From: Sapria himalayana
Lineage: Eukaryota > Streptophyta > Magnoliopsida > Malpighiales > Rafflesiaceae
NCBI GenBank assembly: GCA_029783825.1
Contig: JAREIK010018590.1
Coordinates: forward strand, 1-64,000
Reading direction: 5' to 3'
DNA: 64,000 nt
How positions within the stretch are numbered: the first letter of the stretch is position 1; each line of letters begins with the position of its first letter. The position numbers and the translations under genes are program-made. A model generated the notes under the pieces. It had not been told where the DNA came from, made no database searches, and saw only the letters and a program-made list of their open reading frames with translations. Shown here in pieces: positions 13,101-24,600 of the stretch.

Positions 13101-15461
13101 ATTCACATATAAAAAAAATTTTAAAATTGTTATATTTTCAAAGTTTATAACCTTCGAAAATGAGAAAAAATAACAAAAATAAATTTTTTGTTATATCATA
13201 GTTTAAATAAAACTTATAAACCATTAAATGCCTAAATACATAAATATCTAAACTCCTAAACCCAGAAGCCCCTAAATACTTAAACCTTTAAACTCATAAA
13301 CCTTAAATATAATTTAAATAATTTATATAAATATTAAATACAAAATAAATTATAAGTGATACAAATATAATTTAAATAATATATTTTTCATCAAAAAAAC
13401 ATATAAGCTTATAAAATGATGCAAAAACTAAAAAAAATTATTATTTAGTAAAACATTTTACTTTGATTTTGAATCATTATACGTTTTTTAATTATATTTA
13501 AATTTATATCTATCATATTAATAATAGTTTATTAATTTATTTTTTGATAATTGATATAATATCTATCAATAAAATTGTTTATATTTAGTTTATATTATAA
13601 ATAGTTATAATTTTTATTTTTACTAAATATTGAATTCACATTTTTAAAAAATTTTAAATTATTATATTTTCAAATATTATAACCTTTAAAAATATTTAAA
13701 AATATCAAAAATAAATTTGTTATTATTCCATTGTTTGAATAAAACCTATAAACCATTAAATGCCTAAATACATAAATCAATAACTTCTAAATCTCGAAAA
13801 CCCTAAATAGATAAATTTTTTAAACATGTATATCTTAAATAATAACTAATAAATCTCATTTTTATTTTTTTCATTATACTTTTAAATATTCATTTTAAAT
13901 ATTTATTTGTTTATTTTTATATAAATATTAATTACAAAATAAATTATTAGTTATACAACTATAATTTATATAAATTATTTTTCAACAAAAAAAATAGATA
14001 AACATAATAAAATAATAAAAAAAATAAAAACAAAAAATTATTTTATAGCAATATATTTTACTTTATTTCTGAATCATTTTTGGTTTTGTAATTATATTTT
14101 AATTGATATCTAACTTATTAATAATAGATTATTAATTTATTTTTTGATCATTATTAGAATATTTTTCAAAAAAAATGTTTATATTGAATTTATGTGATAT
14201 ATAAATTTAATAATTATTATAACTAAATATTGTATTCACGTTTGAAAAAAGTTTTAAAATTTTTATATTTTCAAAGATTATAACCTTTGAACATGTGAAA
14301 AAATAAATAAATATATTTTTTTGTTATTTCATTGTTAATATAAAACCTATAAATCACTAAATGCCTAAACACTTAAATCACTAAACTACAAAATCCCGAT
14401 ACCCCTATATAGATAATCCTTTAAACTGGTATACCCTAAATAATAATTAATAAATCTCATTTTTATTTGTTTTCTTTATAATTTAAAAAATTCATTTTGA
14501 TTGTTATGTTTTTCATATATATATATATTAATTATAAAATAAATTATGAGTTAAAAATATAATTTATAAAAATTATTTTTCATCAAAAAATAGATAATCT
14601 TATAAAAAGAATAAAAATTTAAAAACAAATAATTATTATTAAGTAATATATTTTGCTTTGCTTTTGAATCATTTTAGGTTTTGATATTATATTTTAAGTA
14701 ATATCAATCTTATTCATAATAGATTTTAATTTATATTTTGATAATTATTAGAATATCTATGAATAAAATTGTTTATATTGAAATTATATGATATATAATT
14801 ATTATGATTATTATAAATAAATATTGTATTTACTTTTGAAAAAAATTTAAAAATTTTTATATTTTCTAAGGTTTTTAATCTTAAAAAATGAGAGAGAATA
14901 CAAAAAATAAATTTTTTGTCATTTCTTTTTTAAATAAAACTTATAGAACACTAAATCTTTACTTACTTAAATCAGCAGCTCATAAAACCCGAAACCCCTA
15001 AATACGTAAATCTTATTTTTAATCATAAAAAAATATAAGCTTATAAAAAGATAGAAAAATTTAAAAATTAAATATTATTATTTAGTAATATATTTTTAAT
15101 TTATTTTGAATCATTTTGTGTTATGTAAATATATTTTAATTAATATTTATATTATTAATAATAGTTTATTAATTTAATTTTTGATCATTATTATAATAAT
15201 TATCATTAAAATTATTTATATTGAATTTATATGATATATAATTAATAAGATTAATATAATTATACATGGTATTCACATTTCAAAAGATTTTAAAAATTAT
15301 TTTATTTTAAAATGTTATAAACTTTGAAAATCAAAAAAAAATCAAAAAATTTTTTTTATTTTTTTTATATAAATAAAACCTATATACCACTAAATGCCAA
15401 AAAACATAAATTTCTAAACTCCTAAACGATAATACCATTAAACCGGTATACCATATATAAT
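10148..15461 (+). repeat. A+T-rich satellite array, block 2 (forward)
   Basis: Continues the array after hAT copy 1. Dyad centres near 10629, 11368, 11968, 12560, 13143, 13674, 14276, 14870 and 15313 give lengths of about 739, 600, 592, 583, 531, 602, 594 and 443 bp. The order 740-595-595-585-530-595 matches the order starting at 764 in block 1, so the array has a higher-order repeat of roughly 4.9 kb (eight monomers) in these two places. An empty version of the hAT target is present at 11449-11456. The last five bases (ATAAT, 15457-15461) are the left target duplication of the solo LTR. No genes seen. Confidence 0.92.
12631..12702 (+). repeat. TAAANNNN octamer array (type example of the monomer module)
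   Basis: Nine consecutive 8-bp units: TAAATCAC, TAAAGGCC, TAAACACT, TAAATGAC, TAAACCCC, AAAACCCC, TAAATACT, TAAACCAT, TAAACTAG. The period is exact, with no indel across 72 bp. Equivalent runs follow AAACCTATAAACC in most monomers, with the individual octamers (TAAATGCC, TAAACACT, TAAATCAC and so on) kept in the same order between monomers. It resembles a telomere repeat stretched to an 8-bp unit. Confidence 0.88.
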
Positions 15462-16034
15462 TGTTGGGCAATTGGGTTTCCACGGTAGTGAGATTAAGAT
15501 ACAGAAATAGAAAAACAACATAAAACAAGCAATATATATATCACAATTCAGCAACCATCCATGATAGAATCAAAAAACGAGAAATAAATACCGAAAATAA
15601 CGTGGTTCGCTTGTCGCTCATTACGACTAGCTAAATCCACCAGAAAATGCTTATGCATTACAGATTAAAGCAAAAGAAATGTCTTACAGTATGCAGCACA
15701 CAGGATAGTCATGATAAATCGCACAAAGAGAATAGAGAGAGACGATGAACAGTTCCATGGGTCCAAAAACAGCCACCTAAAAATAAAATTACAAAACATT
15801 TTATATTAAAATTTCACTCGGTTCATTTAACCGGAGCAGGTCCGATCATGAGACGGGTCAGGCTCTGCTCCAATTTCGGCCAGCTTTCCGATTAGAAAGA
15901 CCTCCATTATTGTGCTACTACTACATCCCCGGCCTCTTAATATTTCATTTCCTGCACTTATATGAAAATATCAATAAAGAAAAAATATTTGGTTATACAA
16001 ACATATTATCAATAAATAAATTACATATACAGCA
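15462..16034 (-). mobile_element. Solo LTR, probably Copia superfamily
   Basis: A 573-bp insertion of normal base composition, bounded by TG...CA ends (TGTTGGGC at the left, CAGCA at the right) and by perfect 5-bp target duplications ATAAT at 15457-15461 and 16035-16039. The empty site ACCACATATAATAAATC can be seen in a related monomer near 26840. On the minus strand it contains a GAACCACGTTATT-like segment after GGTGGATTTAGC and ends CCCAACA, features common in plant Copia LTRs; this is the basis for the orientation and family. No internal domain, primer-binding site or second LTR is present, so it arose by LTR-LTR recombination. It is present in only one of the satellite repeats, so it is later than the array expansion. 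Confidence 0.85.
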
Positions 16035-19000
16035 ATAATAAATCCTAAATCTCATTTTAATTTGTCTTCATTATAATTTTAAATATTCATTTTAAATATT
16101 TATTAGTTTATTTTTTATATAAATATTAATTACAAAATTAATAATTAGTCAGACAAATATAATATAAATAATTTACTTTTAATAAAAAAAATATAATCTT
16201 ATAAAAAGAAGTAAAAATTTAAAAACAAAAAATTATTATTTTGTAATAAATTTTACTTTGATTTTGAATCATTTTAGGTTTTGTAATTATATTTTAATTT
16301 ATATCTATCATATTAATAATAGTTTATTAATTTATTTTTTGATAATTGATATCATATCTATCAAAAAAATTATTTATAATTAGTTTATATTATATATAAT
16401 TATAATGATTATAATTACTAAATATTTTGTTCACATTTTAAAAAAATTTAAAAATTATTATATTTTCAAATGTTATAACCTTTAAAAATGTGAAAAAATA
16501 ACAAAAATAATTTTTTTGTTATTTCATTGTTTAAATAAATCCTATAAAACACCAAATGCCTAAATACTTAAATCAATAACTCCTAAATCTCGAAAACCCT
16601 AAATAGATAATCATTTTAAACCGGTATATCCAAAATAATAAATCTCAATATTATTTGTTGCATTATAATTTAAAATATTCATCTTAATTATCTATTCATT
16701 TATTTTTATATAAATAATAATTACATAATAAATTGAGTTAGACAAATATAATTTATAAAATTATTTTCATCAAAAAAATATAAATAAACTTTTTGAAAGA
16801 AAAAAAATTCAAAAAATAATATTGTATAGTAATATATTTTAATTTATGTCTGAATCATTTTAGGTTTCGTAATTATATTTAAATTGATATCTATCTTATT
16901 AAATATAGATTATTAATTTATTCTTTGATCATTATTAAAATATTTACCCATAAAAATATTTATATTGAATTTATATGATATATAAATATAATTATTATTA
17001 TAACTAAATATAGTAATCATTTTTGAAAAAAAATTAAAAATTATTATATTTTAAAAGGTTATAACCTTTGAAAATATCAAAAAATAAAAAAAATAAATTT
17101 TTTGATATTTTTTTTAATAACACCTATAAACCACTAAATGCTTGGACAGTTAAATCAGTAAACTCCTAAACCCCGTAATGACAAAATACATAAACCATTA
17201 AACTACTATATACTACTTAATAATTAATAAATCTAATTTTTAATTCTATTTATTATAATTTTAAATATTCATTTTAATTATTTATTAGTATATTTTTATA
17301 GAAATATTTATTACAAAATAAATTATGAGTGTGACAAATATAATTTAAAAAATATATATGCTTATAAAAGAAGTAAAAATTTAAAAATTAAAAATTATTA
17401 TCCAGAAATATATTTTACAATAATTTTGAATAAATTTGGTTTTGTAATTATTTTTTAATTAATATCTATCTTAATATCAATAGTTTATAAATTTAATTTT
17501 GATCATTATTATAATATATATCAATAAAATTGTTTATTGAATTTATATGATATATAATTATTAATATTATTATAACTAAGTATTATATTCACATTTCAAA
17601 AAATTTTAAATATTATTATATTTTCAAAGGTTATAACCGATGAAAATGATAAAAAATTATAGAAATTTTTTTTGGTATTTTATTTTTTTAAATAAAACGT
17701 ATAAACCACTAAAAGCCTAAAAACATAAATTGCTAAAATCCTAAATGAAAAAACCTCTAAATACTTAGACCATTAAACTGGTATATAGTAATAATAAATC
17801 ATAAATCTCATTTTAAATTTTATACAGTTTAATTTTAAATTTTTATTTTAATTATTTATCAATTTATTTTTATAGAAATATTAAGTACAAAATAAATTAT
17901 TAGTGAGACAGCTCTAATTTAAAATAAAACAGTATCCCTAAATATTAAATAATAAATCTCATTTTTTTCATAATAATTTTAAATATTCATTTTAATTATT
18001 TATTTGTTTATTTATATAAAATATGAATTACAAAATAAATTGAGCTAGACAAATAATTTATATAAATTATTTTTCCTCAAAAAATTATAGATAAACTTTT
18101 TAAAAGAAAAAAAAATTTCAAAACAAAAAATTATTATATAGTAATATATTTTGCTTTGCTTCTGAATCATTTTAGGTTTTATAATTATATTTTAATTGAT
18201 ATCTATCTTATTAATTATAGATTATTAATTTATTTTTTGATCATTATTAGAATATTTATCAATAAAATTGTTTATAATAAATTTACATGATATATAATTA
18301 TAAAGATTATTATAACTAAATATTATATTTACATTTGAAAATAATTTAAAAATTATTATATTTTTAAAGGTTATCATCTTTGAAAATGAGATAAAATACA
18401 AAAAATAAATTTTTTGTGATTTTATTGTTTATATAAAACATATAAACTGCTAAATGCCTAAATGCTTAAATCATTAAACTCCTAAACCCCAAAACCCCAA
18501 AACACATAAATACTTAAACATTTAAACCATCTTTAAAGGTTTATGTATTTATAAATAATATATAAATATCTATCAATAAATAATAGTTTATTAATTTATT
18601 TTTTGATCATTATTATATTTATATTTATGTTTAGTTTATTAAGATCTATCAATAAAATTGTTTATTTTTAATTTACATGATATAAAATTCTTAAGTTTAT
18701 TATAACTAAATAATGAATTCACATTTGAAAAAATTTAAAAATTATTATATTTATAAAGGTTATAAACTTCAGAATTGATAAAAATTTGAAAAGTAATTTT
18801 TTTGTAATTTGATTATTTAAATAAAACATATAAACTACTAAATGCCTAAACACTTAAATCACTAAACTCCTAAACTCCTAAATACTTAAACCATTAAACC
18901 AGTATTCCCTAAATAATTAATCATAAATCTCATTTTTATTTGTATTCATTATAATTTTAATATTCATTTTAATTATTTATTACTTTATTTTTATAGAAAT

Positions 19001-19470
19001 ATTAATTGCAAAATAAAATTATGAATGAAACAAATATAATTTAAATAATTTATCTTCATCAAAAAAATTTATAAGCTTATAAAAAGAATCAAAAATTTAA
19101 AAATAAAAAATTATTATTTAGTAATATATTTTACTTTGATTTTGAATCATTTTAGGTTTTCCAAATATATTTTAATTAATATCTATCATATTAATAATAG
19201 TTTATTAATCTATTTTATGAACAGTATTATAATATCGATCAATAAAATTATTTATATTGAATTTACATAATATTTAATTTTTATGATTCTTATAATTAAA
19301 TATTGTATTAACATTTGAAAAAAAATTAAAAATTATAATATTTTCAATGGTTATAACCTTGAAAATGAGAAAAAATCATAAAAATAATTTTTTTATTTTT
19401 TAATTATTTAAATAAAACCTATAAACCAAAAAATACCTAAATACTTAAATTTCTAAATCCTAAACCCTGA
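16035..19470 (+). repeat. A+T-rich satellite array, block 3 (forward)
   Basis: Dyad centres near 16471, 17057, 17629, 18369, 18759 and 19349. The 740-bp class monomer is at 17629-18369 and a truncated class of about 390 bp at 18369-18759. The truncated class recurs near 33309 and, inverted, near 58300, each time next to the same 19-bp-arm hairpin. No genes seen. Confidence 0.9.
18508..18550. repeat. Hairpin at truncated-monomer junction (copy 1)
   Basis: Left arm AAATACTTAAACATTTAAA, loop CCATC, right arm TTTAAAGGTTTATGTATTT. The arms pair over about 19 bp with two mismatches. It marks the start of the short monomer class. Confidence 0.75.
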
Positions 19471-20748
19471 TACTGCTGCACCACACACAAATAGCATCAG
19501 ACCACAATACACACGTGCACATATTCGTGTCCATTTTGGTGCAGCATTTAGAGGGGCCAGCAATTCCAAGATACATCCAGAAATATGGGCCACCACCTTG
19601 TAGAGGGCCCCACTAGCACGCCGGGATGATAACATTCAGACACTGACGAGACCGAACAAAGTGGTCAGGAGTAAACCCAGGAGTTACTAGGAGTGGGTCC
19701 CACTACCCCTATCAGGCAGCATAGAGGGCCACCCAACCATCGCCCAACAGGAGTAGCGGGTAATCCATGATTAATTGGAGAGCCCGCAAAATCCGAAGCA
19801 TCACCAAGCAGGGCTAGTAAGCAATAGAGTCCAGACCAGCCACACGGGAGCGAAAGATTCAAACTTGTAATTTATGTTGGTAGTCATATTTGTATTTTGG
19901 ACTCTGTATGCACCATGTACTTGTAGAGACGGATCATGACATACTCACACACACAATCTTGTATGTTCTCTATGTAGCATGCAATGAGGCCAACTGGACC
20001 AATGAGTATCTCTAAGTGGGGCCCACTATGCATTTTGTAAATACACATTAGGCAATGCTACACTCCCGGGAGCAGAATATTCATCTTTATAGCATTTTGT
20101 AATGTTACTTGTATTCTAGCTTGGTTGTACGCGTAGAAAATTAGACTAAGAGATGGAACTCATCACACATGCACACCGATGCATGCATATTTTTTGATAT
20201 TTTGTCAGTGTAACATACAGCCACTTCTTAGAGCTCGATGAGGAAGAATTCTAACCCAATAGATACTTTTTTGAGGATCATTCGAGCAAAAGAATGTGGA
20301 TTTCAGAGGTGAGAATGAATTAACAATGTGCCGAAGATATGGAATTGTGAATTTATGGGTATTCAATTTTACCTGTATTCCATAGCATAGCAATGACAAA
20401 GGAAAATGCTTGATGCTGCATGTCACACACATGCACAATCTTATTTTTGCATAGTTTTAATATGGTGCATCATTCAGGTTCCTCCAAAAGGCTTGGACAA
20501 ATCCGAATGGAAATGACGCACTGCGCATAATGACTCAATTCCAACTCTGAAGTCCGAGAATGCCAAGTGATTTTAGTTGTATTCGTATGGTTGGAATTAT
20601 TAGGCATTATGTTTTTTTATGTATTTTATGCATAGAATCATTAAGTTGCATAGGATTTAGTGGGCTGGCATAAATTAGTCAGCTTTTTAGTCTCTTGTAA
20701 GTTGAGCGCCTAAATGATAAATAAAGTGTGTATTTTCCAAAAAAAAAA
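19471..20748 (+). other. Unidentified 1.27-kb insertion with poly(A) end (segment A1)
   Basis: Much richer in G+C than the surrounding satellite, and begins at TACTGCTGCACCACACAC. It ends with a candidate polyadenylation signal AATAAA at 20720-20725, then ten A at 20739-20748, which is what a reverse-transcribed RNA would leave. The sequence TAAATCCTAAACC occurs on both sides (19454-19466 and 20776-20788) and could be a 13-bp target duplication, but the surrounding tract is itself made of such words. No long frame or known domain is visible on either strand; the longest frames are 60-77 codons. An inverted second copy lies at 56224-57500. Candidates are a truncated LINE, a retrocopy of a noncoding or untranslated region, or an LTR-element fragment. 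Confidence 0.6.
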
Positions 20749-20760
20749 CAATAAAAAACA

Positions 20761-20840
20761 ATAAACCCGAAACTTTAAATCCTAAACCTTAAACCATAAA
20801 CTATTACCCTGACCCATAAACCCTAATTCCTAAATCTCAT
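20761..20840 (+). repeat. Interstitial telomere-like tract, 7-bp period
   Basis: Reads TAAATCC, TAAACCT, TAAACCA, TAAACTA, TTACCCT, GACCCAT, AAACCCT, AATTCCT in strict 7-bp steps, a decayed CCCTAAA plant telomere array. It separates segments A1 and A2. The inverted copy at 56133-56213 is better preserved, with AAACCCTAAA still readable. This differs from the 8-bp octamer module of the satellite. Confidence 0.75.
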
Positions 20841-21640
20841 GTTTTTCACTTTTATAATTAAATGACTAAATGTTAAATTTAAATTGAAATTCACAACTTT
20901 TAGGAATGTCACAGATTTATCTTTTTGTATATGTAACATAAAGTCATGACTCAAGGGGTGAGTTATGGATTCACTTTCTTTCTTGCTTTAGATTATTGTA
21001 GCATTAGCAATGGTCATGATTGTATATTTTGTCTCTAGAACACAAAATCATATCGATGAGAATATGCCATAACTAGTCTCTCCGTTGAACATATTGTTAT
21101 GGCACTAAGAATGATCATGAATACATATTGAATCACTATAATACTGGGTCACAGTATTGGATATGACCATAGCTTGTGCATTTTATCTTTATATTGCAAT
21201 GTCATTGCACTATGAATGATTGCAACTTTGGACATTCCTCAAGAGAAAAAGTCATGACCCTAGAAATAGTTAAAGCTCGAATACTATTCTTTATAACTTT
21301 CTATAGCTAAAATTCTTGGGATTGGAAATATCACTTTGGGTTTTTCTTTTGATTTGTGACCTCAAGTGTCATTATGCAAGACTAATATTTTGAGCAATGA
21401 TTAAAACCTTTTATACATTTGAATATGATTCATTTACACCTTTTTGGGTATTGTGAGCTTGTATACATAACTCATTTAATATAAAAAGAAAGAAATTATA
21501 CTTTTCATATCCATGAGGATATAAAAAAAAAGGCTTAGACATGCCAAAAAAAAATAAATTTTTTGATTCTTGATTCAAAGATAGCTCATACTTCTTGCCA
21601 TGCTCAAACCACCCTGAGTCTAGTTTGTACTAATAGTTTA
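20841..21640 (+). other. Unidentified unique segment A2, truncated at right
   Basis: About 800 bp of non-satellite sequence with recurring AGTCATGACTCAAG-like words, for instance near 20945 and 21250. No domain or long frame is seen. Homology with the inverted copy ends at TTTGT(A/T)CTAATAG near 21636, after which satellite resumes. The inverted copy continues for another 300 bp of unique sequence, so this copy has lost its right end. The TAATAG shared with the satellite motif AATAATAGTTTATT at the joint suggests microhomology-mediated deletion. Confidence 0.6.
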
Positions 21641-24600
21641 TTATTAATTTATTTTAATTAAAATCTATCTTATTAATAATAGTTTATTAATTTATTTTTT
21701 TATCATTTTTATAATATATATTAATACATTTTTTTATATTGAATCTACAAAAAATATAATTATTAAGAATATTTTAACTAAGTATTGTATTCATATTTTA
21801 GAACTATTAAAAAATTATTATATTTATAAAGGTCATAACCTTTGAAAATCACGAAAATTCATAAAAATAATTTTTTTGTTATTTCATTGATTAAATAAAA
21901 CCTATAAACACTAAATTTGTAAACATATAACTCAATAAACTCGTTAACCCTAAAACCACAAAAAACTTAAACAATGAAATAGTTATACCCTAAATAATAA
22001 ATCATAAATCTCATTTTTATTAGTATTCATTATAATTTTAAATATACATTTAAATTATTTATTAGTTTAATTTTATAGAAATATAAATTAAAAAAAAATT
22101 ATTAGTGAGACAAATATAATTTAAATATTTTATTTATCATCAAAAAATATATAGGCTTATAAATGGATACAAAAATTTAAAAATTTAAAATTAATATTTA
22201 GTAAAATATTTCACTTTGATTTTGAGTCATTTTAGGTTTTGCAAATATATTTTAAACAATATTTATCTTATTAATAATTGGTTATTACTTTTTAATGATT
22301 CTTATTAAAATAAATATCATTAAAATAGTTTATATTGAATTTATATTATATATAATTATTATGATTATTATAACTTCATATTGTATTCACTTTTCAAAAA
22401 AAAATTTAAAAATTATTATATTTTCAAGGGTTATAACTTTGAAAAATGACAAAAAATAACAAAAATAAAATTTTTGTTATTTTTTTTATATAAAACCAAT
22501 AAACAACTAAATGACTAAATACTAAAATGACTAAACTCCTAATCCCCGAAGCCCATAATACTTAAAACATTAAATTAGTATAGTCTAAATAATAAAACAT
22601 AAATCTCAGTTTTATTAGTATTCATAATAATTTTAAATATTCATTTTAAATATTTATCAGTTTATTTTTAATGAAATATTAATTACAAATTAAATTATTA
22701 GTGCGACATATAATTTAAATAATTTATTTTTCATCAAAAAAAATGCTTATAAAAAGAGGTAAAATTTTAAAATTAAAAAATTATTATTTAATAAAATATC
22801 TTATTTTGATTTTGAATCATTTTAGATTTTACAATTATATTTTAATTTATATCATTCTTATAAATACAAGTTTATGAATTTATTTATTGATCATTATTAT
22901 AATATCTATCAATAAAATTATTTATATTGAGTTTACATTATATATACTTATTAAGATTTTTAAACTAAATATTATATTCATATTTAAAAAAAATTAAAAA
23001 TTATTATATTTTGAAAGGTTATAACCTTCAAAAATTAAAAAAAAAATCAAAAAATTAAATTTTTTGTTTTTTCACTCTTTAAATAAAAACGATAAATTAC
23101 TAAAGGTCTAAACAATTAAATCACTAAACTCTTGAACCATAAAACACCTAAATACTTAAACCATTAAATGGGTATATCCTGAATACTAAATAATAAATCT
23201 CAATTTTATTTGTATTCATTATAATTTTAAATATTCATTTTAATTATTTATTAGTTTATTATTATAGAATTATAAATTACAAAATAAATTATAAGTAAGA
23301 CAAATAAAATTTAAATAATTTATATTAAAAAACAAAAATATAAACTTATAAAAAAAGCAAAACATTAAAAAAAATTATTATTTATTAAGATATTTTACAT
23401 TGATTTTGAATAAATTTAGGTTTTGCAAATATATTTTAAATAATATCTATCTTATTAATAATAATTTATTAAATTTTTTTTGATCATTATTATAATATCT
23501 AGCAATGTAATTATTTATATTGAATTTAAATGACTTATATTTATGAAGATTATTATAAATAAATATTATATTTACATTTGAAAAAAATTTAAAAATTATT
23601 ATATTTTCAAAGGATATAACCTTCAAAAATTAGAAAAATAAATAAAATTAAATTTTATGTTATATCATTGTTTAAATAAAACTTATAAACCACTAAATCC
23701 CTAAACACTTAAATCTCTAAAGTCCTTAACACAAAAGCCCCTAAATACTCAAACCTTTAAACTCGTAAATCTTAATTATAAATTAAATAATTTATTAAAA
23801 TATTAATTACAAAATAAATTATGAGTGATACAAATTTAATTTAAATAATTTATTTTTCATTAAAAAAAATATAAGCTTATAAAAAAAGCAAAAACAAAAA
23901 AAAACAAAAATTATTATTTAGTAATAAAATTTACTTTGATTTTGAATAATTTTAGGTTTTGCAATTATATTTTAATTTATATCTATCATATTAATAATAG
24001 CATATTAATTTATTTTTTGATAATTTATTTAATATCTATAAATAAAATTCATTATATTTTGTTTAGATTATATATAATTATAATGATTTTTATTACAAAA
24101 TATTGTATTCACATTTTTAAAAAATTTTAAAATTATTAAATTTTTAAAGTTTATAACCTTTGAAAATGTGAGAAAATATCAAAAATAATTTTTTGTTATT
24201 TCATTGTTTAAATAAATCCTATAAACCACTAAATGCATAAACACTTAAATCAATAACTCCTAAATGTTTAAAACCCTAAAAAGATAAATCTTTTAAACTA
24301 GTACCCTAAATAATAAATAATAAATCTCAATATTATCTTTTTCATTATAATTTAAAATATTCATTTTAATTATGTATTTGTTTATTTTTATATAAATATT
24401 AATTACAAAATAAATTATGAGTTAGACAAATATAATTTATATAAATTATTTTTCATCGAAAAATATGATAAACTTATAAAAAGAATAAAAAATTTAAAAA
24501 CTAAAATTTCATAAATAGTAATATATTTTGCTCTCCTGAATCATTTTAGATTTTGTAATTATATTTTAATTGATATCTATCTTATTAATAATTGTTTATC

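Noticed and set aside
20205..20438. Minus-strand 77-codon frame in segment A1, with a similar frame at 56534-56746
   Set aside because: Same-segment duplicate, antisense to the poly(A) end, no recognised domain, and the end diverges between copies.
23936..24130. Open frames of 60-80 codons within satellite (also 32707-32889, 35180-35425, 36348-36542, 45677-45904, 58635-58817)
   Set aside because: They recur at the same place in the monomer, are composed almost entirely of Ile, Tyr, Asn, Leu and Phe as expected from A+T-rich sequence, and are opened or closed by single changes in sister monomers.
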